Positions 38,164 through 47,169 of a stretch of 64,000 bases of DNA are shown here, piece after piece; position 1 is the stretch's first letter, and every line of letters begins with the position of its first letter. The stretch comes from Rhodoferax fermentans (GTDB lineage Bacteria; Pseudomonadota; Gammaproteobacteria; Burkholderiales; Burkholderiaceae_C), in contig NZ_MTJN01000002.1 in the NCBI RefSeq assembly GCF_002017865.1, positions 1,798,001-1,862,000 of the forward strand. Reading direction: 5' to 3'. The translations under genes were made by a program, and so were the position numbers. The notes under the pieces are model-generated. The model had not been told where the DNA came from, made no database searches, and worked only from the letters and a program-made list of their open reading frames with translations.

Positions 38164-39459
38164 ATGAGCCTTTTGAACTGGACCGAAAAATCAACCGAGG
38201 TGCTGCAGCAAGGCGGCGTCATCGCCCCCGATGAACGCCTGCCCTGGCCCCAGACCACCGTGATGGGCATGCAGCACGTGATTGCCATGTTTGGCGCGAC
38301 CGTGCTGGCGCCAATTCTGATGGGCTTTGACCCGAATCTGGCCATTCTGATGAGTGGCATCGGCACCCTGATCTTTTTTCTGGTGACCGGCGGCAAGGTG
38401 CCGAGTTACCTGGGCTCCAGCTTCGCCTTCATCGGGGTGGTGATTGCCGCCACCGGTTATGCCGGCAAGGGGCTCAACACCAACATGGGTGTGGCGCTGG
38501 GCGGCATCATTGCCTGCGGCGCGCTCTACACCGTCATTGGTGTGCTGGTGCAATTGGTGGGCACCCGCTGGATCGAGAAGCTGATGCCGCCGGTGGTGAC
38601 CGGTGCGGTGGTGGCGGTGATCGGGTTGAACCTGGCCTCGGTGCCCATCAAGAACATGGCAGCCAACAATTTCGAGAGCTGGATGCAGGCGGTGACTTTC
38701 CTGTGTGTGGCGCTGGTGGCGGTATTCACGCGCGGCATGGTGCAGCGGCTGCTGATTCTGGTGGGCCTGATCGTGGCCAGTCTGGTGTACGCGGTGCTGA
38801 CCAATGGGCTGGGGCTGGGCAAACCAATGGATTTGTCGAGCCTGTTCAATGCTGCCTGGGTGGGTATGCCCTCGTTTACCGCGCCGGTGTTTGACGCCAA
38901 AGCGATGCTGATGATTGCCCCGGTGGCCATCATCCTGGTGGCGGAAAACCTGGGCCACCTGAAAGCGGTGACCGCGATGACCGGCAAGAACCTGGATGTG
39001 TACATGGGCCGCGCCTTCATCGGCGACGGTGTGGCCACCATGGTCAGTGGCGCCGCCGGTGGCACCGGTGTCACCACCTATGCCGAGAACATCGGTGTCA
39101 TGGCCGCCACCAAGATCTACTCCACCGCCATGTTTCTGGTGGCCGCTTTGTTGGCGGTGGTGCTGGGTTTCAGCCCCAAGTTTGGCGCCATCATCCAGAC
39201 CATTCCGCTGCCGGTGATGGGTGGTGTGAGCATTGTGGTGTTTGGCCTGATTGCGGTGGCCGGTGCACGCATCTGGGTCGAAAACAAGGTCGACTTTGCC
39301 GACAACAAAAACCTGATCGTTGCGGCCATCACGCTGGTGCTGGGCACCGGTGACTTCACGCTGAAATTTGGCGACTTTGCCCTGGGTGGCATCGGTACCG
39401 CCACTTTTGGCGCGATTGTGTTGTACGCCTTGCTGAACCGCAGTTCGCGCAGCGCCTGA
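38164..39459 (+). CDS. NCS2 family uracil/xanthine permease
   Basis: A 431-residue proton symporter for uracil or a related nucleobase, of the UraA/RutG group. It begins MSLLNWTEKSTEVLQQGGVI and has VMGMQHVIAMFGATVLAPIL in TM1. AENLGHLKAVTAMTGKNL carries the substrate-binding glutamate, and GGTGVTTYAENIGVMAATKI the NAT motif. The start at 38164 has AAGGAAA upstream. It is monocistronic, with terminators on both sides. Confidence 0.92.
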   Translation: MSLLNWTEKSTEVLQQGGVIAPDERLPWPQTTVMGMQHVIAMFGATVLAPILMGFDPNLAILMSGIGTLIFFLVTGGKVPSYLGSSFAFIGVVIAATGYAGKGLNTNMGVALGGIIACGALYTVIGVLVQLVGTRWIEKLMPPVVTGAVVAVIGLNLASVPIKNMAANNFESWMQAVTFLCVALVAVFTRGMVQRLLILVGLIVASLVYAVLTNGLGLGKPMDLSSLFNAAWVGMPSFTAPVFDAKAMLMIAPVAIILVAENLGHLKAVTAMTGKNLDVYMGRAFIGDGVATMVSGAAGGTGVTTYAENIGVMAATKIYSTAMFLVAALLAVVLGFSPKFGAIIQTIPLPVMGGVSIVVFGLIAVAGARIWVENKVDFADNKNLIVAAITLVLGTGDFTLKFGDFALGGIGTATFGAIVLYALLNRSSRSA

Positions 39460-39510
39460 ACCAAGCGCAAACCTCGGGCCTGCACCGCTGCAAGCCCGAG
39501 ACCTGTCAAC

Positions 39511-39538
39511 AAGCCCCGAGTGATCGGGGCTTTTTTTT
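39511..39538 (+). terminator. rho-independent terminator after the NCS2 permease gene
   Basis: AAGCCCCGA, GTGA, TCGGGGCTT followed by a long T run; it separates the permease from the RND operon. Confidence 0.93.
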
Positions 39539-39619
39539 GCCTGATGGACAGATGCTGGACGGGTCGGGTCGGGTGCTGCGTGCACTTGGGTGTTTGTGGC
39601 ATTTTTTTTAACTTCCTCA

Positions 39620-39637
39620 TATACTCCCCACCGTATT
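39620..39637 (-). promoter_or_regulatory. candidate CsoR-family operator of the RND-sqr operon
   Basis: On the minus strand, AATACGGTGGGGAGTATA: short inverted ends (ATAC / GTAT) around a G-rich tract. This resembles the type of site bound by RcnR/CsoR-family repressors (TACT, G tract, AGTA). It ends 14 bp before the start of the adaptor gene and just ahead of AAGGAAA, where repressor binding would block transcription. The CsoR-family gene is the last of the same operon. Confidence 0.55.
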
Positions 39638-39651
39638 TCGAAGGAAACTCC

Positions 39652-40755
39652 ATGTCCATCTCTTTTCCATGGTTCTGCGTCAAACCGATCAGATCGTGCA
39701 GGTGCTGCCTGGTTGTAGCGGGTCTGTTGTTGGCTGCCCAGGTTGGGGCTCAAACCCCGATTCAGGTTCCGGTGGCAGCGGTGCAGTTGCAAGCGGTGGG
39801 TCAAGGCTTCGAGATGGACGCGGTGGTGCAGCCCGTCAAACAGGCCACACTGTCGGCGCAGACCTCCGGTCGGCTGCTGTCCCTGCTGGTCAAAGCGGGT
39901 GATCAGGTGAAAACCGGCCAGCTGCTGGCCACCATCAATGACAGCGAAACCCAGGCCGAGGTGCAGGGCAGCCAGGCCCAGGTGGCGCAGGCGCAGGCCC
40001 AGTTGCACAACGCTCAGGCCAACTATGACCGCACGCGCGATCTGTTGCGCCAGGGTTTCATCAGCGCAGCGGCCATGGACACAGCCGAGGCCCAGCTCAG
40101 GTCAGCGCGGGCGGCACTTGACCAGGCGGCAGCGGGTGTCCGCCAAGCCCATGTGTCGCAGGGTTTCACCCGTGTGACCGCGCCTTTTGAGGGCCGTGTG
40201 TTGCAGACCGAGGCCGAGGTGGGCGACTTGGCGCAGCCGGGCAAGACCTTGCTGACGCTGTATGCCCCGCTGCCGCTGCGGGTGGAGGTGCAAGTACCGG
40301 TGTCGCGTTCAGGTGCACTCACATCCAGCAGCCAGATCGAGGTTCAGTTGCCAGCGGCCGACGGTGCCCTGCGCTGGATTCGCCCGGCACGTGTTGACCG
40401 TCTACCGGGCGCCGACCCGGTGTCGCAGACCATCGAATGGCGGCTGGAGCTGCCAGCACAAGCGGCTACAGGGCTGACGCCTGGGCAACAGGTCCGGGTG
40501 CGTTTTGCCGCTGGCCAGAAGCAACGCCTGATGGTGCCCGCTGCGGCGGTGTTGCGCCGTGGTGAGCTGACGGCGGTTTACACGCTCAGTGGCACCACTT
40601 TTGTGCTGAAAGCGGTACGGCTGGGGACCGACCACGGGCCACAGGGGTTTGAAGTGCTGGCGGGTTTGCAGGACAAAGACCTGGTGGCGCTGGACCCGGT
40701 GAAAGCCGGACTGAACGGTGCGCGTGCCCTACCCGCAGGCGCCCCGGCGCAGTGA
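39652..40755 (+). CDS. RND efflux periplasmic adaptor (membrane fusion protein)
   Basis: 367 residues. A signal peptide (CLVVAGLLLAAQVGAQ) is followed by the barrel-sandwich half motifs (ATLSAQTSGRLLSLLVKAGD) and the alpha-hairpin (QAQVAQAQAQLHNAQANYDR, LLRQGFISAAAMDTAEAQL). FTRVTAPFEGRVLQTEAEVG is the second lipoyl half. It links the inner-membrane pump to an outer-membrane channel. It starts at 39652 with AAGGAAA ahead. It is the first gene of a five-gene operon, and the pump gene begins one base after its stop. No outer-membrane factor is encoded nearby. Confidence 0.92.
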   Translation: MSISFPWFCVKPIRSCRCCLVVAGLLLAAQVGAQTPIQVPVAAVQLQAVGQGFEMDAVVQPVKQATLSAQTSGRLLSLLVKAGDQVKTGQLLATINDSETQAEVQGSQAQVAQAQAQLHNAQANYDRTRDLLRQGFISAAAMDTAEAQLRSARAALDQAAAGVRQAHVSQGFTRVTAPFEGRVLQTEAEVGDLAQPGKTLLTLYAPLPLRVEVQVPVSRSGALTSSSQIEVQLPAADGALRWIRPARVDRLPGADPVSQTIEWRLELPAQAATGLTPGQQVRVRFAAGQKQRLMVPAAAVLRRGELTAVYTLSGTTFVLKAVRLGTDHGPQGFEVLAGLQDKDLVALDPVKAGLNGARALPAGAPAQ

Positions 40756-40756
40756 G

Positions 40757-43700
40757 ATGACCATGTCAAACCCTGAACCCTTGGGTATTTCCGGGCGCCT
40801 GGCGCGGGCCTTTCAGCACAACGCCATCACCCCGTTGCTGGCCTTGTTGGCGGTGTTGCTGGGCTTGTTTGCGGTGCTGGTGACCCCGCGTGAGGAAGAG
40901 CCACAGATCAATGTGACCATGGCCAATGTGCTGATCCCGTTCCCCGGGGCCAGCAGTGTCGACGTGCAAAACATGGTGGCGCTACCCGCTGAGCAGGTGC
41001 TCAGCCAGATCGCCGACATCGAACACACCTATTCGGTCGCGCGCCCGGGCATGGCGGTGCTCACGGTGCAGTTCAAGGTCGGCGTGCCCAGAACCGAAGC
41101 CTTGGTGCGTCTGTACGACGTGCTCAACGCGCATCAGGACTGGTTGCCAAGCAACCTGGGCACCCTGAGCCCAATGGTCAAACCCAAGGGCATTGACGAC
41201 GTACCGGTGCTGGCGCTCACCTTGTGGAGCCACGATTCGCTGCCGGCAGTGGACCTGGAGCGCACCGCCCACGCGGTGGAGGCTGAACTCAAACGCGTGC
41301 CAGGCACCCGTGAAGTGCAAACCATTGGTGGGCCGGGTCGGGCGGTGTTTGTCTGGCTGGACCCGGCGCGGCTGCGCGAACGCGGTGTGGACGTGTTGTC
41401 GCTCAAGGCACTGCTGGCCGGGGCCAATGCCAGCCAACCGTCCGGCTCGGTGATCCAGAGCGACGTCGCCAATGGCCAGATGCTCCAGGTGGAAACCGGT
41501 GAGTTCTTGCGCTCGGTCGAGGACGTGGGCGATTTGGTGGTGGGTGTCAGCAAAGGCGCACCTGTGTTTCTGCGCGAGGTGGCGCGTCTTGAGGTGGGTG
41601 CCCAACTGCCTCAGCGTTACGTCTGGTTCACGCCGGGCGCCGCCAGCACCTCAGCTGGCACGGCAGAGCCTGCTGCTGCGGGCTCGGTGCACCCGGCGGT
41701 CACCCTCACCGTCACCAAAAAACCGGGTACCAACGCGGTGGATGTGACCCAGGCCGTGCGGGCCCGGGTGGCAGAGCTGCAAAACACGGTGATCCCTGCC
41801 AACATCAGCACCAGCATCACCCGCGACTACGGTGAAACCGCAGCGGAAAAGGCCAACAAACTGATCCAGAAGCTGGTGTTTGCCACCGGATCGGTGATCC
41901 TGCTGGTTGGGTTTGCACTGGGCCGCCGTGAGGCGGTAATTGTGGGCACGGCGGTGATCCTGACCTTGGCGGCCACCTTGTTTGCCTCCTGGGCCTGGGG
42001 TTTCACCTTGAACCGGGTATCGCTGTTTGCCTTGATCTTCTCCATTGGCATTCTGGTCGACGACGCCATTGTGGTGGTGGAGAACATCCACCGTCACCAG
42101 CAGCTGGAGCCCACGGCAACCCTGCACCAAATCATTCCTCAGGCGGTGGATGAGGTGGGTGGCCCGACCATTCTGGCCACACTGACCGTGATTGCGGCCT
42201 TGTTGCCGATGGCCTTTGTGAGCGGGCTGATGGGCCCGTACATGAGCCCGATCCCGATCAACGCGAGTTTGGGTATGGCCATTTCGCTGGGTATTGCCTT
42301 CACAGTGACACCCTGGCTGGCATTAACACTGATGCGCCCGTCGGGACACGGGCCGGAGGCAGGCCACAACCCAAACACCAGTACAAGCGCCAAGCTGCAG
42401 CGCTTTTTTGCCCGGGTGTTGACGCCGTTTCTCGACAGTGCACGCCAACGTTGGTTGCTGTTGGTCGGCATCCTGGTGGCACTGGCTTTGTCGGTGGGTT
42501 TGGCGATGGTGCAGTGGGTGGTGCTCAAGATGCTACCCTTTGACAACAAGAGCGAGTTTCAGGTGCTCGTAGAAATGCCCGCAGGCACCCCGCTGGAAAA
42601 CACCGCAGCCACCTTGCAGGAACTGGGCGCTTATCTGGCGCAGCAGCCCGAGGTGTTGAACCTGCAGGCCTACGCGGGCACCGCCTCGCCGATCACCTTC
42701 AACGGGCTGGTGCGCCAGTATTACCTGCGCTCCGATGCCGAGCTCGGTGATTTGCAGGTCAACCTGGTCGACAAACACCACCGTGATGAACAAAGCCACG
42801 CGATTGCCCAACGCCTGCGCCCGGCGCTGGAGAAGATCGGGCAGCGTCACAACGCCGTGATCCAGGTGGTGGAAGTGCCACCCGGCCCGCCGGTGATGTC
42901 GCCCCTGGTGGCCGAGGTGTATGGTCCGGACGAAGCGGGTCGCCAGGCTTTGGCGGCCCGGGTGGCCAAAGCCTTTGCGGCGACGCCCGACATTGTGGGG
43001 GTGGACACCTCGTTGCAGGTCAATGCGCCGCGCGCTTATCTGCGGGTACGCCGCCAGCGCGCCGAGTCGCTGGGTATTTCGGTGGCGACCGTGGCGCAAA
43101 CCGCCGCAGTGGCACTCAGTGGGGCAGATGCGGCCTACCTGCACGATGGCCAGAGCAAGTACCCGGTGCCGGTGCGCCTGCAGTTGCCACTGCAAGACCA
43201 GGTGGACCTGGCAGCGGTACTGGCTTTGCCCCTGCGAGCCAGCAATGGCCAGTTGGTGCCCTTGTCAGAACTGGTGCAGGTGGAACACGGTCTGATCGAC
43301 CAGCCGCTCTACACCAAAGACCTGCAGCCACTCAGTTATGTGTTTGGCGACATGGCGGGCCAATTGGATTCACCGCTCTACGGGCTGTTCGCCATCCGGG
43401 ACAAGCTGCAGGCAGCAGCCCTGCCCGGTACGGGTGAGGTGGGTGAGTACTGGATCAGCCAGCCCAGTGACCCGTACCGGCAATACGCCATCAAGTGGGA
43501 CGGTGAGTCCCAGATCACCTACGAGACTTTCCGCGACATGGGCACGGCGTACGGCGTCGGTCTGATCCTGATCTACCTGCTGGTGGTGGTCCAGTTCAAG
43601 AGTTACCTCGCGCCGCTGGTGATCATGGCGCCGATTCCGCTGACCATCATTGGTGTCATGCCCGGGCATGCCTTGCTGGGTGCGCAGTTCACGGCCACCT

Positions 43701-44041
43701 CGATGATTGGCATGATTGCGCTGGCCGGGATCATTGTGCGCAACTCAATCTTGCTGGTGGATTTCATCGAGCTGCAGCTCACGCAGGGCATCGCGTTCAA
43801 AGACGCCGTGGTGGCCTCGGCCGCTGTGCGCGCCCAGCCGATTTTGCTCACCGGCCTGGCCGCCATGATCGGCGCGTTTTTTATCCTGGACGACCCGATC
43901 TTCAACGGGCTGGCAATTTCCTTGATTTTTGGCATTCTGGTGTCCACCGTGCTGACCCTGGTGGTGATACCTGTCCTGTATTACGCGCTGTTTCGGCGTC
44001 GTATCCAAGCGCACACAGATGCGCTGGTTTCTCTCGACTGA
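40757..44041 (+). CDS. RND family efflux pump permease
   Basis: A 1094-residue inner-membrane pump of the HAE/AcrB-like group. TM4 carries the proton-relay aspartate pair in IGILVDDAIVVVENIHRH (about residues 432-434). TM1 is NAITPLLALLAVLLGLFAVL. The second half has AIPLTIIGVMPGH-type and GMIALAGIIVRNSILLVDFI segments. The absence of heavy-metal signatures argues for an organic or sulfur-containing substrate, but the substrate is unknown. The start is 40757 or 40763 (MTMSNPEP). It is co-directional with the adaptor and a flavoprotein gene 33 bp downstream. Confidence 0.92.
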   Translation: MTMSNPEPLGISGRLARAFQHNAITPLLALLAVLLGLFAVLVTPREEEPQINVTMANVLIPFPGASSVDVQNMVALPAEQVLSQIADIEHTYSVARPGMAVLTVQFKVGVPRTEALVRLYDVLNAHQDWLPSNLGTLSPMVKPKGIDDVPVLALTLWSHDSLPAVDLERTAHAVEAELKRVPGTREVQTIGGPGRAVFVWLDPARLRERGVDVLSLKALLAGANASQPSGSVIQSDVANGQMLQVETGEFLRSVEDVGDLVVGVSKGAPVFLREVARLEVGAQLPQRYVWFTPGAASTSAGTAEPAAAGSVHPAVTLTVTKKPGTNAVDVTQAVRARVAELQNTVIPANISTSITRDYGETAAEKANKLIQKLVFATGSVILLVGFALGRREAVIVGTAVILTLAATLFASWAWGFTLNRVSLFALIFSIGILVDDAIVVVENIHRHQQLEPTATLHQIIPQAVDEVGGPTILATLTVIAALLPMAFVSGLMGPYMSPIPINASLGMAISLGIAFTVTPWLALTLMRPSGHGPEAGHNPNTSTSAKLQRFFARVLTPFLDSARQRWLLLVGILVALALSVGLAMVQWVVLKMLPFDNKSEFQVLVEMPAGTPLENTAATLQELGAYLAQQPEVLNLQAYAGTASPITFNGLVRQYYLRSDAELGDLQVNLVDKHHRDEQSHAIAQRLRPALEKIGQRHNAVIQVVEVPPGPPVMSPLVAEVYGPDEAGRQALAARVAKAFAATPDIVGVDTSLQVNAPRAYLRVRRQRAESLGISVATVAQTAAVALSGADAAYLHDGQSKYPVPVRLQLPLQDQVDLAAVLALPLRASNGQLVPLSELVQVEHGLIDQPLYTKDLQPLSYVFGDMAGQLDSPLYGLFAIRDKLQAAALPGTGEVGEYWISQPSDPYRQYAIKWDGESQITYETFRDMGTAYGVGLILIYLLVVVQFKSYLAPLVIMAPIPLTIIGVMPGHALLGAQFTATSMIGMIALAGIIVRNSILLVDFIELQLTQGIAFKDAVVASAAVRAQPILLTGLAAMIGAFFILDDPIFNGLAISLIFGILVSTVLTLVVIPVLYYALFRRRIQAHTDALVSLD

Positions 44042-44074
44042 TGTTCATCATTCCCCATAAAACAGGAGACAAAC

Positions 44075-45361
44075 ATGGCCCATATCATCATCATGGGGGC
44101 AGGCATTGGCGGCATGCCCGCCGCTTACGAACTGCGCGAAATGCTGCCCCCGGAGCACCGCATCACGGTGCTCAACATCACCCCCTACTTCCAATTTGTG
44201 CCGAGCAACCCCTGGGTGGCGGTCGGTTGGCGGCAACGCGAAGAAGTGACCTTGCCGATTGCTCCGTACCTGACACGCAAAAAAATCGGGTTTGTTGCCC
44301 AAGCTGTGACACACATCGACCCAGTGGCGAACCAACTGACCCTAGCCGACGGTGACAAGCTGGACTACGACTATCTGGTGATTGCCACCGGCCCCAAACT
44401 GGCGTTTGACGAGGTGCCCGGGGCGGGCCCGCTGTCGTCTGGCGGCGGGGGCTTCACCCATTCAATTTGCCATGTGGACCATGCGCAGGCTTTTTTTGCC
44501 GACTACGAAAAATTCCTGGCCAACCCCGGGCCGATTGTGGTGGGCGCCATGCCGGGAGCCAGCTGTTTTGGTCCGGCCTACGAATTTGCCATGGTGCTCG
44601 ACACCGACCTGCGTCGGCGCAAGCTGCGCCACAAGGTGCCCATGACCTATGTCACCAGTGAACCCTACATCGGCCACCTGGGTCTGGGGGGGGTGGGCGA
44701 CAGCAAGTCGATGCTGGAGTCCGAATTCCGCAACCGCGACATCAAGTGGGTCACCAACGCCCGGACCACCAGCGTCGAGGTCGACAAGATGCAGGTGACC
44801 CAACTCGATGACCTGGGCAATGCGGTCAAAGAGCATGCCATTGGCTTCAAGCTGGCGATGATGTTGCCCGCCTTCAAGGGGGTGGATGCGGTGGCGGCGG
44901 TGCCCCAACTGTGCAATCCGCGCGGCATGGTGCTGATCGACGAATTCCAGCGCAGCAAGGCCTACCGCAACATCTTCTCAGCCGGGGTGTGTGTGGCGAT
45001 TCCGCCGGTCGAGGTGACCCCGGTGCCCACCGGCTGCCCCAAGACCGGCTACATGATCGAGAGCATGATGACCGCCATCTGCCACAACATCAGCAACGAG
45101 CTGGCAGGCAAGCCGGTGACCGGCAAAGGCACCTGGAACGCGGTGTGCCTGGCCGACATGGGCGACACCGGCGCCGCGTTTGTGGCCCTGCCGCAGATCC
45201 CACCGCGCAATGTGAACTGGTTCAAAAAAGGCAAGTGGGTGCACCTGGCCAAGATTGCGTATGAAAAGTACTTCATGCGCAAGCTCAAAAAAGGCACCTC
45301 CGAGCCCATTTACGAGAAATACATCATGGGTCTGCTCGGCATCAACCGGCTGGACAACTGA
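44075..45361 (+). CDS. sqr: Sulfide:quinone oxidoreductase-like flavoprotein
   Basis: 428 residues with an N-terminal FAD-binding GAGIGGMPAAYEL and a second dinucleotide-type motif. The three cysteines expected of sulfide:quinone oxidoreductases and flavocytochrome c are in place: Cys132 (SICHVDHA), Cys164 (ASCFGPAYEF) and Cys321 (PTGCPKTGYMIES). The C terminus is amphipathic (KLKKGTSEPIYEKYIMGLLG), as in membrane-attached SQRs. The enzyme would oxidise sulfide to sulfane sulfur and reduce quinone. It lies between the RND pump and a DUF2892 gene in one operon. Confidence 0.85.
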   Translation: MAHIIIMGAGIGGMPAAYELREMLPPEHRITVLNITPYFQFVPSNPWVAVGWRQREEVTLPIAPYLTRKKIGFVAQAVTHIDPVANQLTLADGDKLDYDYLVIATGPKLAFDEVPGAGPLSSGGGGFTHSICHVDHAQAFFADYEKFLANPGPIVVGAMPGASCFGPAYEFAMVLDTDLRRRKLRHKVPMTYVTSEPYIGHLGLGGVGDSKSMLESEFRNRDIKWVTNARTTSVEVDKMQVTQLDDLGNAVKEHAIGFKLAMMLPAFKGVDAVAAVPQLCNPRGMVLIDEFQRSKAYRNIFSAGVCVAIPPVEVTPVPTGCPKTGYMIESMMTAICHNISNELAGKPVTGKGTWNAVCLADMGDTGAAFVALPQIPPRNVNWFKKGKWVHLAKIAYEKYFMRKLKKGTSEPIYEKYIMGLLGINRLDN

Positions 45362-45381
45362 TTTTTTACAAGGAGAGTGAG

Positions 45382-45588
45382 ATGACGGTACAACGCTACA
45401 TCATGGTGTTTGCGGGCCTGTTTGTGATGCTGTCGCTGGCCTTCGGGGTCGAGGGCAGCCCGCTGTTTGTCAGCAAATGGGCGCTGGCTTTCACCGCGTT
45501 TGTTGGTGCCAACCTGTTCCAGTCGGGCTTCACCAACTTCTGCCCGCTGGGCATCATCTTGAAGAAGCTGGGTGTGCCGGAGGCTTGA
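45382..45588 (+). CDS. DUF2892 (YgaP-type) small membrane protein
   Basis: 68 residues, two membrane helices (VFAGLFVMLSLAFGV, WALAFTAFVGANLFQSGFT) with the family signature FCPLGIILKKLG including Cys54. DUF2892 domains occur alone or fused to rhodaneses (E. coli YgaP) and cluster with sulfur-oxidation genes. It has a good ribosome binding site (AAGGAGAG) and starts 20 bp after sqr. A role in handling sulfane sulfur or anchoring the flavoprotein is inferred. Confidence 0.85.
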   Translation: MTVQRYIMVFAGLFVMLSLAFGVEGSPLFVSKWALAFTAFVGANLFQSGFTNFCPLGIILKKLGVPEA

Positions 45589-45686
45589 ATCGGCCATGCA
45601 CGCTAGACTGGATGGCAGCGTCCGGCAGCCGGGCCTGGTGTCCGCCCGTGGCGACGCTCAGCATTGGTCAACGAGGAAACACATTC

Positions 45687-45977
45687 ATGACGGTATTAAC
45701 AAACGAGACGGCACGCACTGATGTGATCAATCGGCTGCGCCGTGCCGAAGGACAACTTCGCGGTGTGCAGCGCATGGTCGAAGAGGGTGAGAGCTGCCTG
45801 AAGATCAGCCAACAACTCTCTGCCGTGCGCAAGGCGCTGGACAGCACCTACCTGCGCATGACCCTGTGTTACATGGAACAGGAGTTGCAACAGCAGATCC
45901 CGGCAGAACAGATGCAGACACCGGCCATGGAAAGCCTGCTCAAGGACATGGAAGGCCTGCTCGCCAGGATTGGCTAA
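45687..45977 (+). CDS. CsoR/FrmR-family (DUF156) transcriptional repressor
   Basis: 96 residues, all-helical: TDVINRLRRAEGQLRGVQRM, VEEGESCLKISQQLSAVRKA, LDSTYLRMTLCYMEQEL. The conserved first cysteine is Cys37. The second ligand is unusual: Tyr62 stands at the CsoR histidine position and Glu66 at the CsoR/CstR cysteine position, but Cys61 is one residue earlier. A thiol pair, rather than a Cu(I) site, is therefore likely, as in persulfide sensors, with different geometry. It lies at the end of the RND-sqr operon, 98 bp after DUF2892, and probably controls it. Confidence 0.88.
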   Translation: MTVLTNETARTDVINRLRRAEGQLRGVQRMVEEGESCLKISQQLSAVRKALDSTYLRMTLCYMEQELQQQIPAEQMQTPAMESLLKDMEGLLARIG

Positions 45978-45982
45978 GCTTA

Positions 45983-46040
45983 CATAAAAAAAATAGCCAT
46001 CCAGCCCTTATATAACAAGGGCGGATAGCTATGAATAACA
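45983..46040. repeat. dispersed palindromic repeat between the CsoR gene and mnmA
   Basis: AAAAAAATAGCCATCCAGCC, CTTATATAAC, AAGGGC (46017-46022), GGATAGCTATGAATAA. Both sides carry the TAGCTAT-type flank, so orientation is ambiguous. It lies between two convergent genes. Confidence 0.75.
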
Positions 46041-46047
46041 GAGTATT

Positions 46048-47169
46048 TTAAGGCGCCTTGGCGTGGTCGATGATGCCGCCACCCAGGCACACCTCGCCGT
46101 CGTACAACACCGCTGACTGGCCTGGCGTCACCGCCCACTGCGCCTGGCTGAAGCTCAGCGCAAACTGCTCACCCGACACATCACTTAACTCACACGGCGC
46201 ATCCGCCTGGCGGTAACGCGTCTTGGCGGCGAGCGCCTGCGGCCGCGGCGCGTGCCCGGCGACCCAACTGGCTTGCCCGGCTTGTAAGGTCATCGACTGC
46301 AGCCAGGGGTGATCGTGCCCCTGCACCACCCACAAGGTGTTGCCCGGCACATCCTTGCGCGCCACAAACCAAGGCGCATGGTCACCACCGCCACGCTGCG
46401 CCCCTTTGGCCTTGAGACCACCAATGCCCAGGCCCTGGCGCTGGCCCAGGGTGTAAAAGCTCAGGCCCACATGCTGACCAATGGTCTGGCCCTTGTCGTT
46501 CTTGATCGGGCCGGGTTCTTTGGCGATGTAGCGGTTCAAAAAGTCCCGGAACGGCCGCTCACCAATAAAACAGATACCGGTGGAGTCTTTCTTCTTGGCG
46601 TTCGGCAGGCCAATCTCGAGCGCGATGCGCCGCACCTCGGTCTTGAGCAGCTCACCCACCGGGAACATCGTTTTGGACAGTTGCGCTTGCGTCAGACGGT
46701 GCAAAAAGTAGCTTTGGTCTTTGGACGGGTCCAGCCCTTTGAGCAGTTCATGCAAGCCGCTGACCGGGTTCTGCCGCACCCGAGCGTAGTGGCCAGTGGC
46801 GATTTTGTCGGCACCCAGGCGCATCGCATGGTCCAGAAAGGCTTTGAACTTGATCTCGGCGTTGCACAGGATGTCGGGGTTGGGCGTGCGCCCGGCGCTG
46901 TACTCGCGCAAAAAGTCGGCAAACACCCGGTCGCGGTAGTCGGCGGCAAAGTTGACGTGTTCGATCTCGATGCCAATCACATCGGCCACGGCGGCGGCGT
47001 CGACAAAGTCCTCGTTGGATGAGCAGTAACCGGTGTCGTCGTCGTCTTCCCAGTTTTTCATGAAGATGCCGAGCACCTCATGGCCTTGCTGTTTGAGCAA
47101 CCAAGCGGTCACGGCGGAGTCGACCCCGCCGCTGAGACCCACCACCACGCGCTGAGGTTTTGTGCTCAT
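46048..47169 (-). CDS. mnmA: tRNA-specific 2-thiouridylase
   Basis: 373 residues. Adds sulfur to the wobble uridine of tRNA for Lys, Glu and Gln. [20 protein letters not shown] is the PP-loop; [37 protein letters not shown] with the catalytic cysteine, and [16 protein letters not shown] with the second cysteine, are present. The start is ATG at 47169, overlapping the nudJ stop as ATGA; longer versions would run through nudJ. The gene pair nudJ-mnmA is also found in E. coli. Confidence 0.97.
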   Translation of the reverse strand: MSTKPQRVVVGLSGGVDSAVTAWLLKQQGHEVLGIFMKNWEDDDDTGYCSSNEDFVDAAAVADVIGIEIEHVNFAADYRDRVFADFLREYSAGRTPNPDILCNAEIKFKAFLDHAMRLGADKIATGHYARVRQNPVSGLHELLKGLDPSKDQSYFLHRLTQAQLSKTMFPVGELLKTEVRRIALEIGLPNAKKKDSTGICFIGERPFRDFLNRYIAKEPGPIKNDKGQTIGQHVGLSFYTLGQRQGLGIGGLKAKGAQRGGGDHAPWFVARKDVPGNTLWVVQGHDHPWLQSMTLQAGQASWVAGHAPRPQALAAKTRYRQADAPCELSDVSGEQFALSFSQAQWAVTPGQSAVLYDGEVCLGGGIIDHAKAP

